From Zygnema cylindricum (lineage: Eukaryota > Streptophyta > Zygnematophyceae > Zygnematales > Zygnemataceae): 64,000 nt of DNA. Positions 11,632 to 24,568 of this stretch are shown here, piece after piece. Made by a program: the position numbers and the translations under genes. The notes below the pieces were generated by a model that searched no databases, was not told the DNA's origin, and saw only the letters and a program-made list of their open reading frames with translations. The DNA lies in the NCBI GenBank assembly GCA_037447655.1, contig JBBHKE010002552.1, positions 156,501 to 220,500 on the forward strand, written 5' to 3'. Position 1 is the stretch's first letter; each line of letters begins with the position of its first letter.

Positions 11632-11988
11632 CCGTACGCTATTTATTCCTTTAATCTAATAGCATAGTTCAAAAGTAGGCGTTTTTATGGTAGGCCTTTG
11701 GTCGGCGCCTTTATCATAATTTGTGTTATGGGCTTTTCATGTGATCTTCTTAGATCGCTATTTTTATCAGAGACCGTCCGATCGTCCGAATCTGACGGTG
11801 TAAATAATTTTTTTTGGTCCGAATGTTTTAATTGGTCCAATTTTCGATCCGAATGTTTTAATTGGTCCGAATAGGTCCGAATACAATATGGGTCTTAAGG
11901 TCATATTGTATGTTTTGCATACAATAGGCATACTGTATGGGCCTACTTTCACCTACTTTTGAACTATGTCTAATAGCGATTGACGGTG
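11632..11988. mobile_element. MITE in the PSL5 promoter, CACCG-TIR family
   Basis: The right end CTAATAGCGATTGACGGTG flanked by TA belongs to the family. The subterminal repeat ATAGTTCAAAAGTAGG at the left (about 11663-11680) is inverted at the right (about 11950-11968). The left tip reads CCGTACGC after TA. The element ends 200 bp before the PSL5 start codon. Confidence 0.7.
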
Positions 11989-12188
11989 TACTGTACTGTA
12001 GCACAGAGAAATTCTCCTCGGATGTCCTAGAAACAAAGGGGAATCCGAACCCCCCTCCGGCAGGTCCGGTGGAGCTTCGAAAGAATATTAGGCAGAAAAC
12101 ACTTCAATTTCTAGCAAGCACAGCAGCTAATGGAAAATAAGCTTCATTTTCTCTGAAGGATTCATTTCCTTCTTTTGCTCTATTGACA

Positions 12189-15100
12189 ATGTTGCCTCTT
12201 TCAGCTTCCTTATTCTTATCTCTCTTTCTCTGTGCTCCTTTCCTCTCTGTTGAAGCTTTCAAAGCTCACGAGTTCAAAAAATGTAGTGAAGCTCATTTCT
12301 GTAAACGTAACCGCGACCGTGCAGAAGGAGTCAGTCCATATTATATCGAAGGAGGAGCTTTAAAAGATGGAAAATACACCGGGATCATTTTGAATGTGGC
12401 TTTACCGAATGCTTCATCTTTATCTCTTTCTATTTCCGCTTACTCAGGAGGTATTTTACGAATCAAAATAGATGAAATTGGAGAAAAGAAACGATTTGAA
12501 GTTCCTGATGTTGTTGAACCTGACTTTGATGAAAAGATTGTACCACTGGAAAAGTTACCGATAGGAGATACAGGTGATCCGACTGATATTGCCGTAGGCT
12601 ACGAGAATAACGGAATACTTGTCAGACAGAAACCGTTTCTGTTAGCGGCTTTTCGGGACGGAGAAGTTGTAATGTCTATTAACAGTAAAGGATTGTTCAA
12701 TTTTGAGCATACCAGGACAAAGCAAGAAGGCGATGAGAATGGATTATGGGAAGAAACTTTTCGAAGTCACTCCGATTCAAAGCCTAAGGGTCCACAAGCA
12801 ATTTCATTTGACCTTTCATTTCTGCAATCAGCACATGTTTATGGCATTCCTGAAAGAGCAACACAGTAAGTAATGCGAAAACTAAAGCTTTTGATCATAT
12901 GCTAAAACTACTTTAGATTCAGAAAAATACTTTCTTCATCGATTACATTTGGCTTCTTTATTCCCATGTAGAGGATTTGAATGACCTCTACATGGAAACA
13001 AATGGTCAAAAGTAATCAACTACTTTTGATTCCTTCATTTCCATGTCGAGGTCATTCTCTCATTTCTTTACACGGAAACAAAGGAGTCAAAAGCAATCAA
13101 TAAAGAAAGTGTTTTTTTTGAATCACCTACTCTAGATGCTGTTCATCTTTTTTGTGAAGGATGTTGATTTTGAAGGGTTATCAACTTTTGTTTCAACAAA
13201 AAACTTTTAATTTGTGAATTTCTCAATCAGAGGTATGTACACTTTACAGGGCCAATTGTCCAGGTTTGTTTTTTTCCAAAATGATTGTCTCATAATTGTT
13301 TAGTGAAAACCATGGATACGAATGACTGCACTTTAGGCTAACGAAAGTTGCACTCCACAATACAAAAGCGTTGTGAGGACTTTCCAAACATGGCCGTGAG
13401 TGTTCCCTTCATTTGTTATTAAGGTTGAGATTTACATCCATAATGTTGTGTTGCACATCATTTGTGTAGATTGAAATGTTCGTTTTGTTATCACTTGCAT
13501 TTTAAAATGGCAGTGGGTTCAAATCATCCATTTCAGATGATCATCCATATTATTGCCTGGTTATGACTACGAATACGTTCTACCATTGTTTTTATCACAC
13601 ATAATGCTTTTAGGCCAAGCTAGTTCTTTTCCCTTGCGAAACCCAATTTTTTCTCGTCGATACTTGATGGACTCGTTGTTATCTTTCTCAGATCTATTGT
13701 ATGGTTTCTTTATTATGATTTTTTTTTGCAGTTTGGCCCTTCAACCTACAAAGGGACCTTCAGTTTCTTCGGAACCATACCGATTATATAATCTAGATGT
13801 GTTTGAATATGACCACCATTCTCCTTTTGGTCTTTATGGTTCTATTCCATTTATGATGTCACACAATACCAAATTTTCAGCAGGTTTCTTTTGGCTGAAT
13901 GCGGCTGAGATGTGGGTGGATGTTCTCGAAACAAACCCTGATGCAACTGGTATCCCACATGTGAGTGGCTCTTTTTACACTATTATTTTTTATTTCAACT
14001 TCTATTCTCATTTATTCTTACTACTATTTCCATTTCTCGTTATTTTGACTTCCATTTCCATTTCTTGTGAACAAAGGTGAATTTGTCCCTCACTATCAAA
14101 ATCCTCTAATTCTTGGGAGCAAGTTCGTAAGTTTTTCTAAAGTACATGATTTTTGTTCAAGAAACATGAAATCCTTGACAGGCTTGAGGACAAGCACTTG
14201 AAAGGTTATCGATTCTACCATTTACGGAGTGCTTTTGTTCTGTCTGAAAAAATGAGTATTTTAACGTTTATCCTGTACCGTAATCTTGATTAGAGAAAAT
14301 TGGTTGTTTGACAATAACCTACAGAAATCTTGGAAAAGCCACGAGTGGCCCTTAGTGTGTTGACTATTGCTACGTCCATCAAATGGTTTTGTTAAGATTT
14401 TTTTCTATTTCTATGTCGGGGCAAACGATAAATTAATTTGGAATGCACATTTTCTGTGTAAGATTTATACCAAAATTAGAGTGGAGTAGGACATGATTAA
14501 TGTACCTACTAGCAAAACTCACACCGATATTGATTGGCGCTGATAATGGCCTTCTCTGAACTATTGAAGATTCGCATTTGATACATAAAACTGCTCTCAA
14601 GTAGGTATCAAAAACTAGGTCTTACATGGAAGGCTTGGTCTTATATATGGTCTTATATATATGGAGGGCTTGGTCTTGTAAAAGGTCTCATATAGATGGT
14701 CTCGTTTGCCAAGGGCGTGGTCTTATATATGTTCTTTGGGGCCTATGTCCGTTAACAGGTTGCCACTCACTGGATTTCAGAGTCGGGAATATTCGACGGT
14801 TTTCTCCTCTTTGGTCCAAGCCCGAAAGATGTTGTTCGACAGTATACGACCATTACGGGCAAAACCAGGATGCCTCAGTTATTTTCTATTGCCTACCATC
14901 AGTGTCGCTGGAATTATAAGGATGAAACAGATGTGACGCAAGTAGACACTAATTTTGACAGTCACGATATTCCTTATGATGTCTTATGGCTTGACATCGA
15001 GCATACAGATGGAAAAAAGTACATGACATGGGACAGTGTTCATTTCCCTACTCCAGTTAGAATGCAGGACGAGATTGCAGCTAAAGGACGACATATGGTC

Positions 15101-18100
15101 ACGATTGTGGATCCCCATATGAAACGCGATGACGGATATCCGTTACACACCGAGAGCACACAAAAGGGATATTATGTGAAGGACAAAAATGGGAATGATT
15201 TCGATGGTTGGTGTTGGCCTGGTTCATCGTCTTATCTGGATATGCTTAGCCCTGAGATTCGTGCCTGGTGGGCAGGAAAGTTTTCTTATCAAAGTTATAA
15301 GGGATCCACTCCCATTTTGCACATATGGAATGATATGAATGAGCCATCGGTTTTCAATGGCCCAGAGGTAAGAGGACATCATGTTTTATGAGGTCCTCCC
15401 TGTCAAGCTTGTCTGGTTTATCTTTTTAAATTGTTTTTTTTTTACTTATCGAGGGGAAGGATGTAGTTGAGATGCTTCTTTTTCTTGTTATTTGTGCCCG
15501 TTGGCTTGTTTTGTTTAACAGGGAGCTTAGAATTACCGTTCAAGTTTTTCGGAGATGAATCTGGGCAGAGTTTTTTTCAGAAATCAGTTTTCGAAAGCAG
15601 ATGAATCTTTATTCTGTGTCTTGTGTTGGTCTGCAAGGAGAGAGAAGGGAATTCTGTTTGTGCATGAAAATGAAGGTTTATTGACACTTATTAATAATCT
15701 TAAAGTGATCAATAAGGACTTCTTCGCCTCATTCTTTGGCAGGGGAAAGTTAATTGAAATTTTCAGATACAATGTCATCGTTTTGTTTAAAGTTTTTATT
15801 CCAATATCAAGAATCGTCTTAGTAATATATGCTTTAAAGTAACAATTAGAAGGCCCTCTTGGGCTCTGCAATGTCAAAGGATAAATCTTTAAAGTTCTCA
15901 GATACAAAGTCTGTTAATCTCTATCGGATACTATATCTTCAAGGAGAGGGGAGTGGGGCGGAATTGTCCTCTGGATTATTTCTTAGTCGAATTTTCGGTT
16001 CCCGCAGGTAACGATGCCCAAAGACAATTTGCACTTTGGAGGAGTGGAACATCGGGATGTTCACAATGCCTATGGTTACTACTACCATATGGCGACTGCA
16101 GATGGTCTACTCCTCAGAAACAACAATAAGGACCGTCCTTTTGTACTCTCTCGAGCCGTATACGCAGGAACCCAGAAAGTGGGACCGATTTGGACTGGAG
16201 ACAATACAGCTGATTGGGATCACCTCAATGTTTCGGTCCCAATGTTGTTGACTTTGGGTCTCAGTGGAGTTGCTTTCTCAGGTGAGTTTTGGAACACTAT
16301 TTTCATTGTCCTTTTTGGAGTTGTGCGTGTCAGTGGAGTCGCTTTCTCAGGTGAATTTTGAAAGGGCATTTCCATCGTCTGTTCTGGAGTTAGGCATCAT
16401 TTTAGAAATTCAATGCTCACAAAAGGAGAACGTGAAGGTGGAAGGAGAGGCACTGAAGGAGAAGTAGGAAATGAACCAGGGGGAGATATTCCTCATTCAA
16501 TGAAAAGTTTGGGAATGCATTGAAGAAAAAGTAGTTGAGGATCATAGCGAAGATGTCCCTCTTTCAATAAGAGAGGACATTTCGAAAATGCTTGCATTTT
16601 ATTCTATCCACCCGTATATCCGTTGTCCTTAATCAGTAACCCATAACCCATAACCCATATTCTGTAATCTGTTATTGGGAATCCGTTTTTTTGTATCATT
16701 TCAGTAAATTCTATATAATATGTCCGATTTGTCTCAAATATAAGTGGGATTTTTTTTCCAGGAGCTGATGTGGGAGGATTTTTCCGTGATCCGGACGGTG
16801 AACTTATGACTCGCTGGTTTCAATTGGGAGCATTTTATCCCTTTTTCCGCGGTCACGCCCATTTGGACACGAAACGACGTGAACCCTGGATTTTTGGGTA
16901 CAACAGTTTCCATGTCTTTCTGTTTATTGCAACTGGTCTTGTCAAATATTTATTACGTTTGTTTTAAGAAATGTGCAATCAGATTTTTTTGTGCATGTGG
17001 TTCTTACTATATAGCTTCAACACATCAGTTTCATGTTTATTTACTCTGTTATGTCTTAACTTAATATTTATTGCACTTATTCTAAACACAGATGAAAGTC
17101 ATTTTCTGGAGGAACTATTTACTGGTGACTATTTTCTGGCTTATCTCCTGTTTATCTCTACTGTTTTAAGCACAATCTTTATATTGCTTCATATAATTAA
17201 AGTAGATCTCATGAGGCTTTTTGTGCAGAGAGCCTTATACTTCTCATATTCGTGAGGCAATTCGCACCCGTTATGCCCATTTGCCTTATTTTTATACTCT
17301 TTTCCGAGAAGCCGCCACTGAAGGAACACCTTTGATGCGTCCTCTATGGATGGAATTCCCGTTAGATACCTCCGTTTTTGCCAGAGAAGACAGTTTTTTG
17401 CTGGGACCAGCCCTTCTCGTTCGTCCAGTTACAAAATCTGTGAGTGACAATGATCTCTCTCTCTCTCTCTCTCTCTCTCCTTCCATTTTCCGCTTGAGGT
17501 GGAGGACAACAAATCCAACCTTTTGATCAGCCATCCCTAGACCAATTTGATTTTCCTTTATTTGTAATTTTCAAATCCGTAGCCTCTGAAAGACTGAGAG
17601 TGTCTTTTCTGGGCGATTTTAAGACCGATTTGATCCACATATTTGGAAATAAAGCATCAAATACTATCTTCACAGTCTAACCAAACAGTCTGTCGAACAC
17701 CGAGAAAACCTGTGGTACACCAAAAAACACTAGGATTTATTAATGTTATTGTAAAATTAGAATATATAATACCAATTTAATGCAAGGAGAGTTCACTCCC
17801 TTAAGAAGTTTTCTTAACACTACAGGATTTTTGGCCAAAAAAAGCTTCAACGGAATTGGTGTTGTTAACTCTAATAAGGATGGACAAGTGACGAAGAGTT
17901 AGTGAATTATATCGTTAAAATGGATTACAATTAACTGCACTAAATTTTGTTTTGCCCCACGCCTCATGATGGCCATTTAATGGTTTAATGCTAATCTATA
18001 ATTTCGGGTAATAGACACACGAACAAGAGCGATTAAGTGTAATAGCGATGGGGAGTGTGGTCTGAAATGGTACAGGGACACAAGGAAGTTATGAGAACCA

Positions 18101-20590
18101 CCTGTCATTTAATATTCTTAAAAAACATTTTTTCTGCAGTTAAATACTTAGTCTTTGAAAAGCTGAAACTGAGAGAGTCTCTAAATCATACTTAGTCTCG
18201 TAAAAAATGATAACTGGGAGAGTCTCTGGTGTTTTGAGATGATAATTAGTTGCTGAAACACTGAAAAACTGAATGATACAGGGAACGCATGAGGCAGAGG
18301 TGTACTTTCCAGGAAATGAAAGTTGGTACCACTTTAAGACAGGACAGGCATATCCTACAGGGTCCGAAAGAACTGTCCAATTTAAAGTGGAGGGATTGGA
18401 GACAGTATTAGTTTTTCAAAAGGGAGGAACTATTGTCCCTCGGAAAGATCGGACCAGAAGAAGCTCTACACAGATGGAACTGGATCCGTACACACTGGTA
18501 TGCCTTACCTCCTTTTTATTGGTCTTGCTTTTCCTGTTTTTTTCTTTTTCCAGTTTTTTTTTTTTCGGTCTTGTTTTTTCCGGACGTGCCTTCAGTTTTT
18601 CATTTTCTAGGTTCACTATTTCCTATCTGGTTTTTGCCAGTCCCTTTTATTTTTAATGTTGCTTTTTCCAGTCTTGCTTTTCTCTCTGTGTCGCTCTCTC
18701 TCTCTCCCCCCCCCCCCCCCCCCCCCTTCCCCCCCCCCCCCCCGCCTCTCTCCCTCTCTCTCACCTGATGATGGAAAATGTAACAAGCCAAGGCTTTCTT
18801 TAAGGTACACTGCCAATCCCCTATTAGTGTAAAGGAATTATTAGTATTAAAGTGAAATTAGTATCATCAATAATACTCAATGATACTAATTCAGGGCAGA
18901 GTGATGCGGCCGATGGTTTCTGGCCAATTAAAGCCAGGTTTCTGGCCGTGACCTTATTAACACTAATTGTGTTGAGCACTGTACTATCTTAGGATGTAAA
19001 AAGCTTCATGGCAGGCTCCTCGTCTTTTTGTGTTAATCTTTTCGTCTTTTTTTGGTCGGAGAAATTTAAGTTTTATGAGTAAACACAGTTTTTTTCATCT
19101 TCCACATCCCACCCACATTACTTTAGTATCCATTTCTTTAGTTATAATGCCTACCCTAGGTAAAAATGTAGCTTTTTGTTTTTTTTAACCCCTCATTTTC
19201 CCTTTTCTTTTGTTTTTTTCTTTCTTTTTTCTTTGAAATTTAGGTGGTGGCTTTGGATAGTCAAGGTCAAGCGGAAGGAGAACTTTATATCGATGATGGA
19301 AAAAGTTATGAATTCGCCGAAGGTGCTTTCATTCACCGAAAATTTACATTTTCGAATGGGAAACTGGAATCGAAAGCTGTTTCTAAAGCCAAATCCTCGA
19401 AAAGCTTCAGTAGTCCGTGTACTGTAGAACGTATTATTATTTTGGGGCTTCCAAAGGACAAGCTCCAAAAGACAAGACGGGCTCTTATCGATGTTGGACT
19501 TCATAAGGAAGTTGAGGTACGAATATGGGATTTTTTTTAAAGGGAGATTTTTAACTGGATACTTTTTTGTGGGCATATTTTGTTAATGGGGATAATTTTT
19601 TCCATGTTTTTAAAGCATGTTTACTAAGTAAAAAGAGTATTTTTTTCAAAACAAACCGGAGTGTTTCTGAGAAATCTCCTGATGGAAACCGACTGAATGC
19701 AAAAAGATAGAAAATCAAAGCGAAGAAAAATAATACATTGCAAAGTAATCATCAAAGTAAGAGAAAATTCTCAAGATAAGTGTTCCTGCTTTGAAAACTT
19801 TCAAAAAGTTGCGATTTCACTTCAGCTGTAATGTAAAAACGTCACAAGTTTGCAATGTCATTTCAATAGTAATTTGGAGTGAGGACTCTGACCCTTTCCC
19901 CCCTGGTATCTCTGATTTATTTTTAAGGTTCCCATTTTCTGATATTAGCGTTTAAATTCGTCTTTAGACATTTAAAACGAGTTCTGAAAGAGAGAAGTAA
20001 CGAATCTGTCTATTCCGAGGTAGAGACATTTTTGCATTTTAAAAAAAACCAGTACTGGTGTTTTAATTTCGGCATTTAAGACTTCTAGAAGATCCCAACA
20101 GGTTTTTACCATTTCTCTTTTTGCGGTAAACATTTCTTCCATTTTTTCTGCAAATCTTTTACCAGCAGGTCAATGTTAAGTCTGGAAAGAATTGGGATTT
20201 GAGCTGTTTTATTGAAAGGAATTTGAGAAATTGGATAGAGATAATTCCTTAACATGGGAGAAAAAAATGAGAAAAGGAAGAACATGGGAAAAAGAAGAAA
20301 ATGAAGCAACAGTACTTGCTCTCTACAAAGTGATACGATAGTTGTAAGAAGTATTGTGGAAATTATAATAATAGCAAAGAAAGAGTTAACTAAGCAGTTT
20401 GAAATCAAAGATCTAGGAGAGCTGATAAGATCTTTCATTGACAAGAAATGACCTAAAAAAATGACATTTATTGCAGGAGGAGTCTGGACCCGCCTATTTA
20501 CGACAAGGACTACCGTCGTCTGCCCTTGTGATTCGAGCTCCACTGGTTCGAATTGATGAAGACTGGAGCATAAAAGTTTTTGACGTGTAA
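12189..20590 (+). CDS. PSL5/GANAB: Glucosidase II alpha subunit (GH31), 9 exons, apparently intact
   Basis: The exons are 12189-12865, 13732-13960, 14759-15367, 16008-16281, 16762-16897, 17229-17439, 18282-18497, 19244-19516 and 20477-20590, totalling 2739 nt (912 aa). All junctions are GT-AG with matching phases. Plant homologues are close to this length. The protein starts with a signal peptide (residues 1 to about 23) and then [10 protein letters not shown], the N-terminal cysteine motif of the family. The catalytic nucleophile is the Asp of IWNDMNEPS (about residue 494). The acid/base Asp is in WTGDNTADW (about residue 570). [12 protein letters not shown] and [10 protein letters not shown] follow. 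The enzyme trims the inner alpha-1,3-glucoses from N-glycans in the ER and feeds the calnexin cycle, acting with a beta subunit not found here. There is no ER-retention signal on alpha, as usual. Exon 4 carries a tandemly duplicated donor. Confidence 0.96.
12925..13112. repeat. Nested inverted repeat (foldback MITE) in PSL5 intron 1
   Basis: The outer arms are CTTTCTTCATCGATTAC and, at the far end, a copy inverted as AGCAATCAATAAAGAAAG. An inner hairpin is formed by CATGTAGAGG/CCTCTACATG near 12965-12998. The motif ACATGGAAACAAA appears as several inverted copies. Confidence 0.7.
16262..16350 (+). repeat. Tandem 69-bp duplication spanning the PSL5 exon 4 donor
   Basis: TCAGTGGAGTTGCTTTCTCAG followed by GTGAGT (donor at 16282) recurs as TCAGTGGAGTCGCTTTCTCAG followed by GTGAAT (16351). 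The downstream TTTTGG/A...TTCATTGTC...TGGAGTT parts also match. The shift is 69 nt, exactly 23 codons, with no stop between the donors. Confidence 0.85.
17455..17478. repeat. (CT)n microsatellite in PSL5 intron 6
   Basis: A simple CT repeat starts 15 nt after the exon 6 donor. Confidence 0.95.
17718..17890. mobile_element. Degenerate MITE in PSL5 intron 6
   Basis: The interior (TTAATGTTATTGTAAAATTAG, CAATTTAATGCAAGGAGA, CTCCCTTAAGAA) aligns with the elements at 8986 and 9240. The left end CACC follows TA. The right end is GATGGACAAGTG, a decayed GATGGGCAGTG. Confidence 0.65.
18705..18765. repeat. Poly-C/poly-CT simple repeat in PSL5 intron 7
   Basis: Two runs of C separated by TT are followed by CT repeats. 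Sequence length here may be unreliable. Confidence 0.95.
18808..18981. mobile_element. MITE in PSL5 intron 7, CACTGCC subfamily
   Basis: The left end CACTGCCAATCCCCTATTAG (after TA) faces the right end CTAATTGTGTTGAGCACTG (before TA). The interior is again non-coding. Confidence 0.7.
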
Positions 20591-21095
20591 ATGAAAAACA
20601 GTTTTTATTGATTGTGTCACTCCCAGTTGTAGCGTGGTTGTAACTCGGTTGTAAATCGGTTTGGAATCAGGTCTTATACTCGGTTGTAGCACAATCGTAA
20701 TATGAGGTACATTTGTGTTTTTTTATCTGTCCATATGTATGATGAGCCTGGGAAGTTTTTGTTACGAGGTTTCATGGCTCAATCGAGGGGAGAGAAGTTT
20801 TTGTTATGAGGTTTGTTTAATGGCTCAATTGAGGGGAAAAAAGAGAGAGAAGAGAAGTTATTGTTTCTAAATTTGTCTCATGGCGCTATTATGAAAAGTG
20901 ATGATTGGCTTTTGGTGATGAATTTTGGAAGGGGTTTAGGTTTAAAAGAGGGGATTGATGGGTGTTTTTCGCGTCAATCTGATTACTATCATTTTGGTCA
21001 ATTTTGTGGTTTATGTACACAATTAAAAGTTGAAACTTCAGCTATTAATGACACACTTTAAAAGTAAAACATTTCTTTCACTGAGAGTCTTGTGC

Positions 21096-21132
<37 letters not shown>

Positions 21133-22898
21133 TCCGTCATCAATATTGCATAATTGTTTATTTCTATTTTCCATTAATCCAAATACTTGGGCAAGGACAG
21201 TAAACACGGTATATGGAAGGTCACAACGGCCACTTACTATGAAGCAGTGTGAAGCAGCTGGCAAGAATAGTGCGACACTCACAAACTCAGTTCCTACAAA
21301 CATTTAATTATGGAAAGTATGCAATTTTTACCTCAACAGCTTTGCTTCTTGCTGTTTTCTTTGTTTCTAACAATGTTAGGACTCCGTGTATTATATATCT
21401 TTCCGGACAAAGCATAATGTGTACAATTAAAATCTTCCCAATGCTACATGTCTATCTTTTGCTGAGAGAATGTCTTCTTTTGTTGTTGATACCAAACATC
21501 TTAACACGAAATCTATTACTGTTCCGAAAACTAGGTTTTAACTTCAAGGTGGAGAAAAGTAAAACTTTTGGTGATTTTATCAGAAGCTGCTAAGCATGGA
21601 GCCAAGTTAAAATCAAAAGAGCTGAGCTAACCAACAATTATTGCAATACTTTATTGGGCAGAGAACTTCATTGCTTGTGTACGCCATGCTTTCTCAATAC
21701 TGTATATGTGCAGAAACAATCAGAAGCCCTACACGTGGTTTTCCCGTACTAAACACGTAATATACGGCATGAAATACATATAGTATGATGTAATGACACA
21801 GCGCATGTCCATTTCTTTTCGCACATTTGAGCTACAATTCGAACTTGCCAAATGAGCGTGTCCATCCACTTAGGAAAGATCACTGTCATTCAATTATCTA
21901 TGTGGATCATCTCACCAGATACATAACAAGGTTGCCGCTGCAAATTCACAGGATTACCTGACATCCCCCAATCAACTGCGTCCACATTTTGCATCAAGTC
22001 AGTTTTTGGCCAAATATTTACAGTTAATTCTCCTAAAAAAAATAATGACAGTGACAATAACAATACAGTAGACCTTAAAATAGGCTTAGCTCACGAATAG
22101 AAACAAGAATGGTTGTGAATAGAGTAATGAAAAGTTATTGCAGCCCAGTTGTCGTTTGGTCTCATGTAATCAGATTGTTCACTATCACGTGCTTTTAATA
22201 AGGCTTATTGTTATTATTTGTCTGGAGGAGGCAGCTTACCCACTTGAAAAGAAAATTCTGTCAGCGAGAAAATACAACTACTAATGAAATCAATTACAAT
22301 TTCATATATTTGTTCAAAAGAAAATGCACCTCCTTAAGGTACTCACCGAAGAGACGATTGGATTAAATCTTCTGCAAGCAAACTTTACCTTCACCAAACT
22401 AACATGAAAAATTAGAAACCCTAGAATAAGAGAAGTTTGGACATGAAAAACGGAAACCAACCTCATAGTCATAATATAAGTCACAAAATAAAGAACAAAG
22501 TTTGTACTCAAGACCGGAATTGTGCACAAATGAGGACTTAAAGGTCCTAGGTCCCAAGTCTCAATTTACAGGAGGTTAAAACAACGATTTGAAAACAGCA
22601 AACCTCCAAAAACATTCTGCCAACCTTCTTTCTGCAGACCTTCAATCGCTATCATTTTAATTTGGTTTTTGCTAATCTTGAAGACAAAGATTTTTTGAAC
22701 TCTGTCTGCTCAATATGGAAGGAAAAAGAATACTCTCCATAACCAGCTCCTCTTAAAATTTCCAAAAAGAAAAAATGCCAGAAATTATCTTTGAAGCAAT
22801 TCCCGGAAACCTTGCAGAGCCGTTACCATAAAGGAACTGACAGTTTCTGACAGTTATACTATTTTTAACGGTTTTTCTGGCAGTAAAACTGTTAAGAG
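20591..22898. other. Intergenic region downstream of PSL5
   Basis: This contains the PSL5 3' UTR, a roughly 70-bp direct duplication at 20750-20860 (GAAGTTTTTGTTA...GAGGTTT...ATGGCTCAAT), a (CAT)n microsatellite at 21100-21132 and AT-rich DNA. No splice-consistent or conserved coding sequence is seen. Confidence 0.5.
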
Positions 22899-23198
22899 TC
22901 ACAACCAGCCATCTTGAGAAGTTCTTTCTTCTTGAATAGGTCTACCATGCTCTCCTCCTCCATTCGCTCCTTGAATTGCTGCAATTTCAGCTTCAAGAAT
23001 TGCAATTTTCTCTCTCATGGCTTGCAAAACATCCTGATTTTCGGTCAAGGCTTCGGAAAATACAGGATCGTTGTCAGATTTGAGAGCTTCTTGGAGCTCT
23101 TCATTTGACCTAATAAGGTGACGTACGGCGTTTTCCACACGCGATTTTTCGAGTTCAAGAGCTTCCACTTGCTCTGCAATAGAAGATGGCTGGCCCAT
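22899..23198 (-). CDS. Small coiled-coil protein (99 aa), single exon, function not assigned
   Basis: The protein starts MGQPSSIAEQVEALELEK and ends TSQDGWL. Two helical segments with heptad-like spacing are visible (about residues 8-42 and 50-76), including VENAVRHLIRSNEELQEAL and VLQAMREKIAILEAEIAAI. A Gly-rich linker GANGGGEHG and a short polar tail follow. It resembles the many small two-helix conserved proteins of eukaryotes, but I do not recognise a named family. The clean frame, a start preceded by non-coding repeats, and protein-like composition support a real gene. It converges on PSL5 with 2.3 kb between them. Confidence 0.75.
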   Translation of the reverse strand: MGQPSSIAEQVEALELEKSRVENAVRHLIRSNEELQEALKSDNDPVFSEALTENQDVLQAMREKIAILEAEIAAIQGANGGGEHGRPIQEERTSQDGWL

Positions 23199-23207
23199 GG
23201 ATAAGCT

Positions 23208-23335
23208 CAGAATAATATCTCGCTTTGCAATAATCTCTCACTTTTCAATAATCTCTCACTTTTCAATAATCTCTCACTTTTCGATAATATCTTGCTTTGA
23301 GATAATCTCTCACTTTTCAATAATCTCTTCGGTCA
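23208..23335. repeat. 18-bp tandem repeat just upstream of the coiled-coil gene
   Basis: Units of CAATAATCTCTCACTTTT repeat about six times with small changes. They start 10 bp upstream of the start codon, within the probable 5' UTR or promoter. Confidence 0.85.
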
Positions 23336-24217
23336 GCTGAAAAAAAAACCACACTCTTCAAAAATCTCTGCAGTCAGCTGACTGTAATGTAAATAAATGA
23401 CCGTTTACCTTTTCAGAACCTTGTAAGAAAAAGAAGAAGGTGTTACATATTACGTTGTCACAGTTTTCTCAAAACAAAATACATTCAGAACTTGAAGCGG
23501 AATGGTTCACACAAAGTCATTCATAAAAAGAACAAAAAGTGCGTAAAGTGAAACCGTATTCTATATTCTTAATTCGCATTCTACTAAAAAAACCTGCGTA
23601 GAATAATTGAATAATATAGTACGCATCGACCATTTAAGGAAACGCTTTTCGCTGAAGCGATTTTTACTTGGCGCGATTTTTAGTTTACGTCAGTACTAAA
23701 ACAATAAAACGTACATAATTCGTACAGGCCTGGTACGTATTGACAGTAAAGATTATGGATTACCTTGACTTTTCAAAACCTAGCGTGTTTGCCTACCGGC
23801 TTATCGCGGATCTAGCGGCTTTTTTAAATACGAAATCACTAAAACAATTGTAACTGCGACACAGAAAAATTTAGCGCAAGAGCTGTTTTCATTGACCAAT
23901 GAAAAAGCTTCAACTGAAACATTGATACAAAAGTGTTCACGTGCACGCGCGCATACAATTCAAACATAGAAGCAGCTGAGCTGAGCGCATGAGCGACTAC
24001 GATTGGACCATAGAAAAGCAGATTTTACGGCCTGAGTGATAACAACTGGAAGATGGAAACAAAGGAGTTTGACTGTTTGAGACTCGCGCAGGAACTTTTC
24101 CGTTTCTATGTTCCAGTTGCACTGCTTTGCTGATTTCAAAAGCTCAACTGTAAAGAGCCGGCTAGATCCGCGCTCGTGAAACTAAACAGTTAGACTTTAA
24201 AAGGTCAAAGTACAGTA
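23336..24217. other. Intergenic, no gene seen
   Basis: This is the probable upstream region of the minus-strand coiled-coil gene. I see no repeats or coding sequence of note. Confidence 0.4.
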
Positions 24218-24433
24218 CACCGCGAATCGTTATTAGTGTCAAAGTTTAAATAGCGTAAAAAAAAAATAGTGCTATTGATTCTAATTTAGTGCGAGAGACG
24301 TGGCAGATTATGGTCCACGTCCTTAATAGAGTTGCTAATTTATTTTCGAAAATCATGTATACTAATTGCGGAAAAAAAATAAAATTTTAAGAACCCAAAT
24401 TAGTGACTTTGACACTAATAACGATTCGCGGTG
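24218..24433. mobile_element. MITE with best-preserved CACCG TIRs
   Basis: Left CACCGCGAATCGTTATTAG and its extension GTGTCAAAG are perfectly inverted at the right end (CTTTGACAC then TAATAACGATTCGCGGTG). The TIR is 28 bp with TA on both sides (24216-24217 and 24434-24435). The total length is 216 bp. Confidence 0.92.
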
Positions 24434-24568
24434 TACCGTACAGTACCGTATGTGCCGTCAATTCGTACATTATATGCACGATTCTGTACTTGTTGACTTA
24501 AACTCTTGCCCTATGTAAAAATCGTTCATGCGAAGTTCTTCCCATTGTATTTGCTTTTTACTGTTTTA

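Noticed and set aside
18600-18816. Gly-rich frames at 18600-18816
   Set aside because: Products of the poly-C/poly-CT simple repeat in PSL5 intron 7.
21058-21303. Acidic Asp-run protein
   Set aside because: The Asp run is only the translation of a (CAT)n microsatellite.
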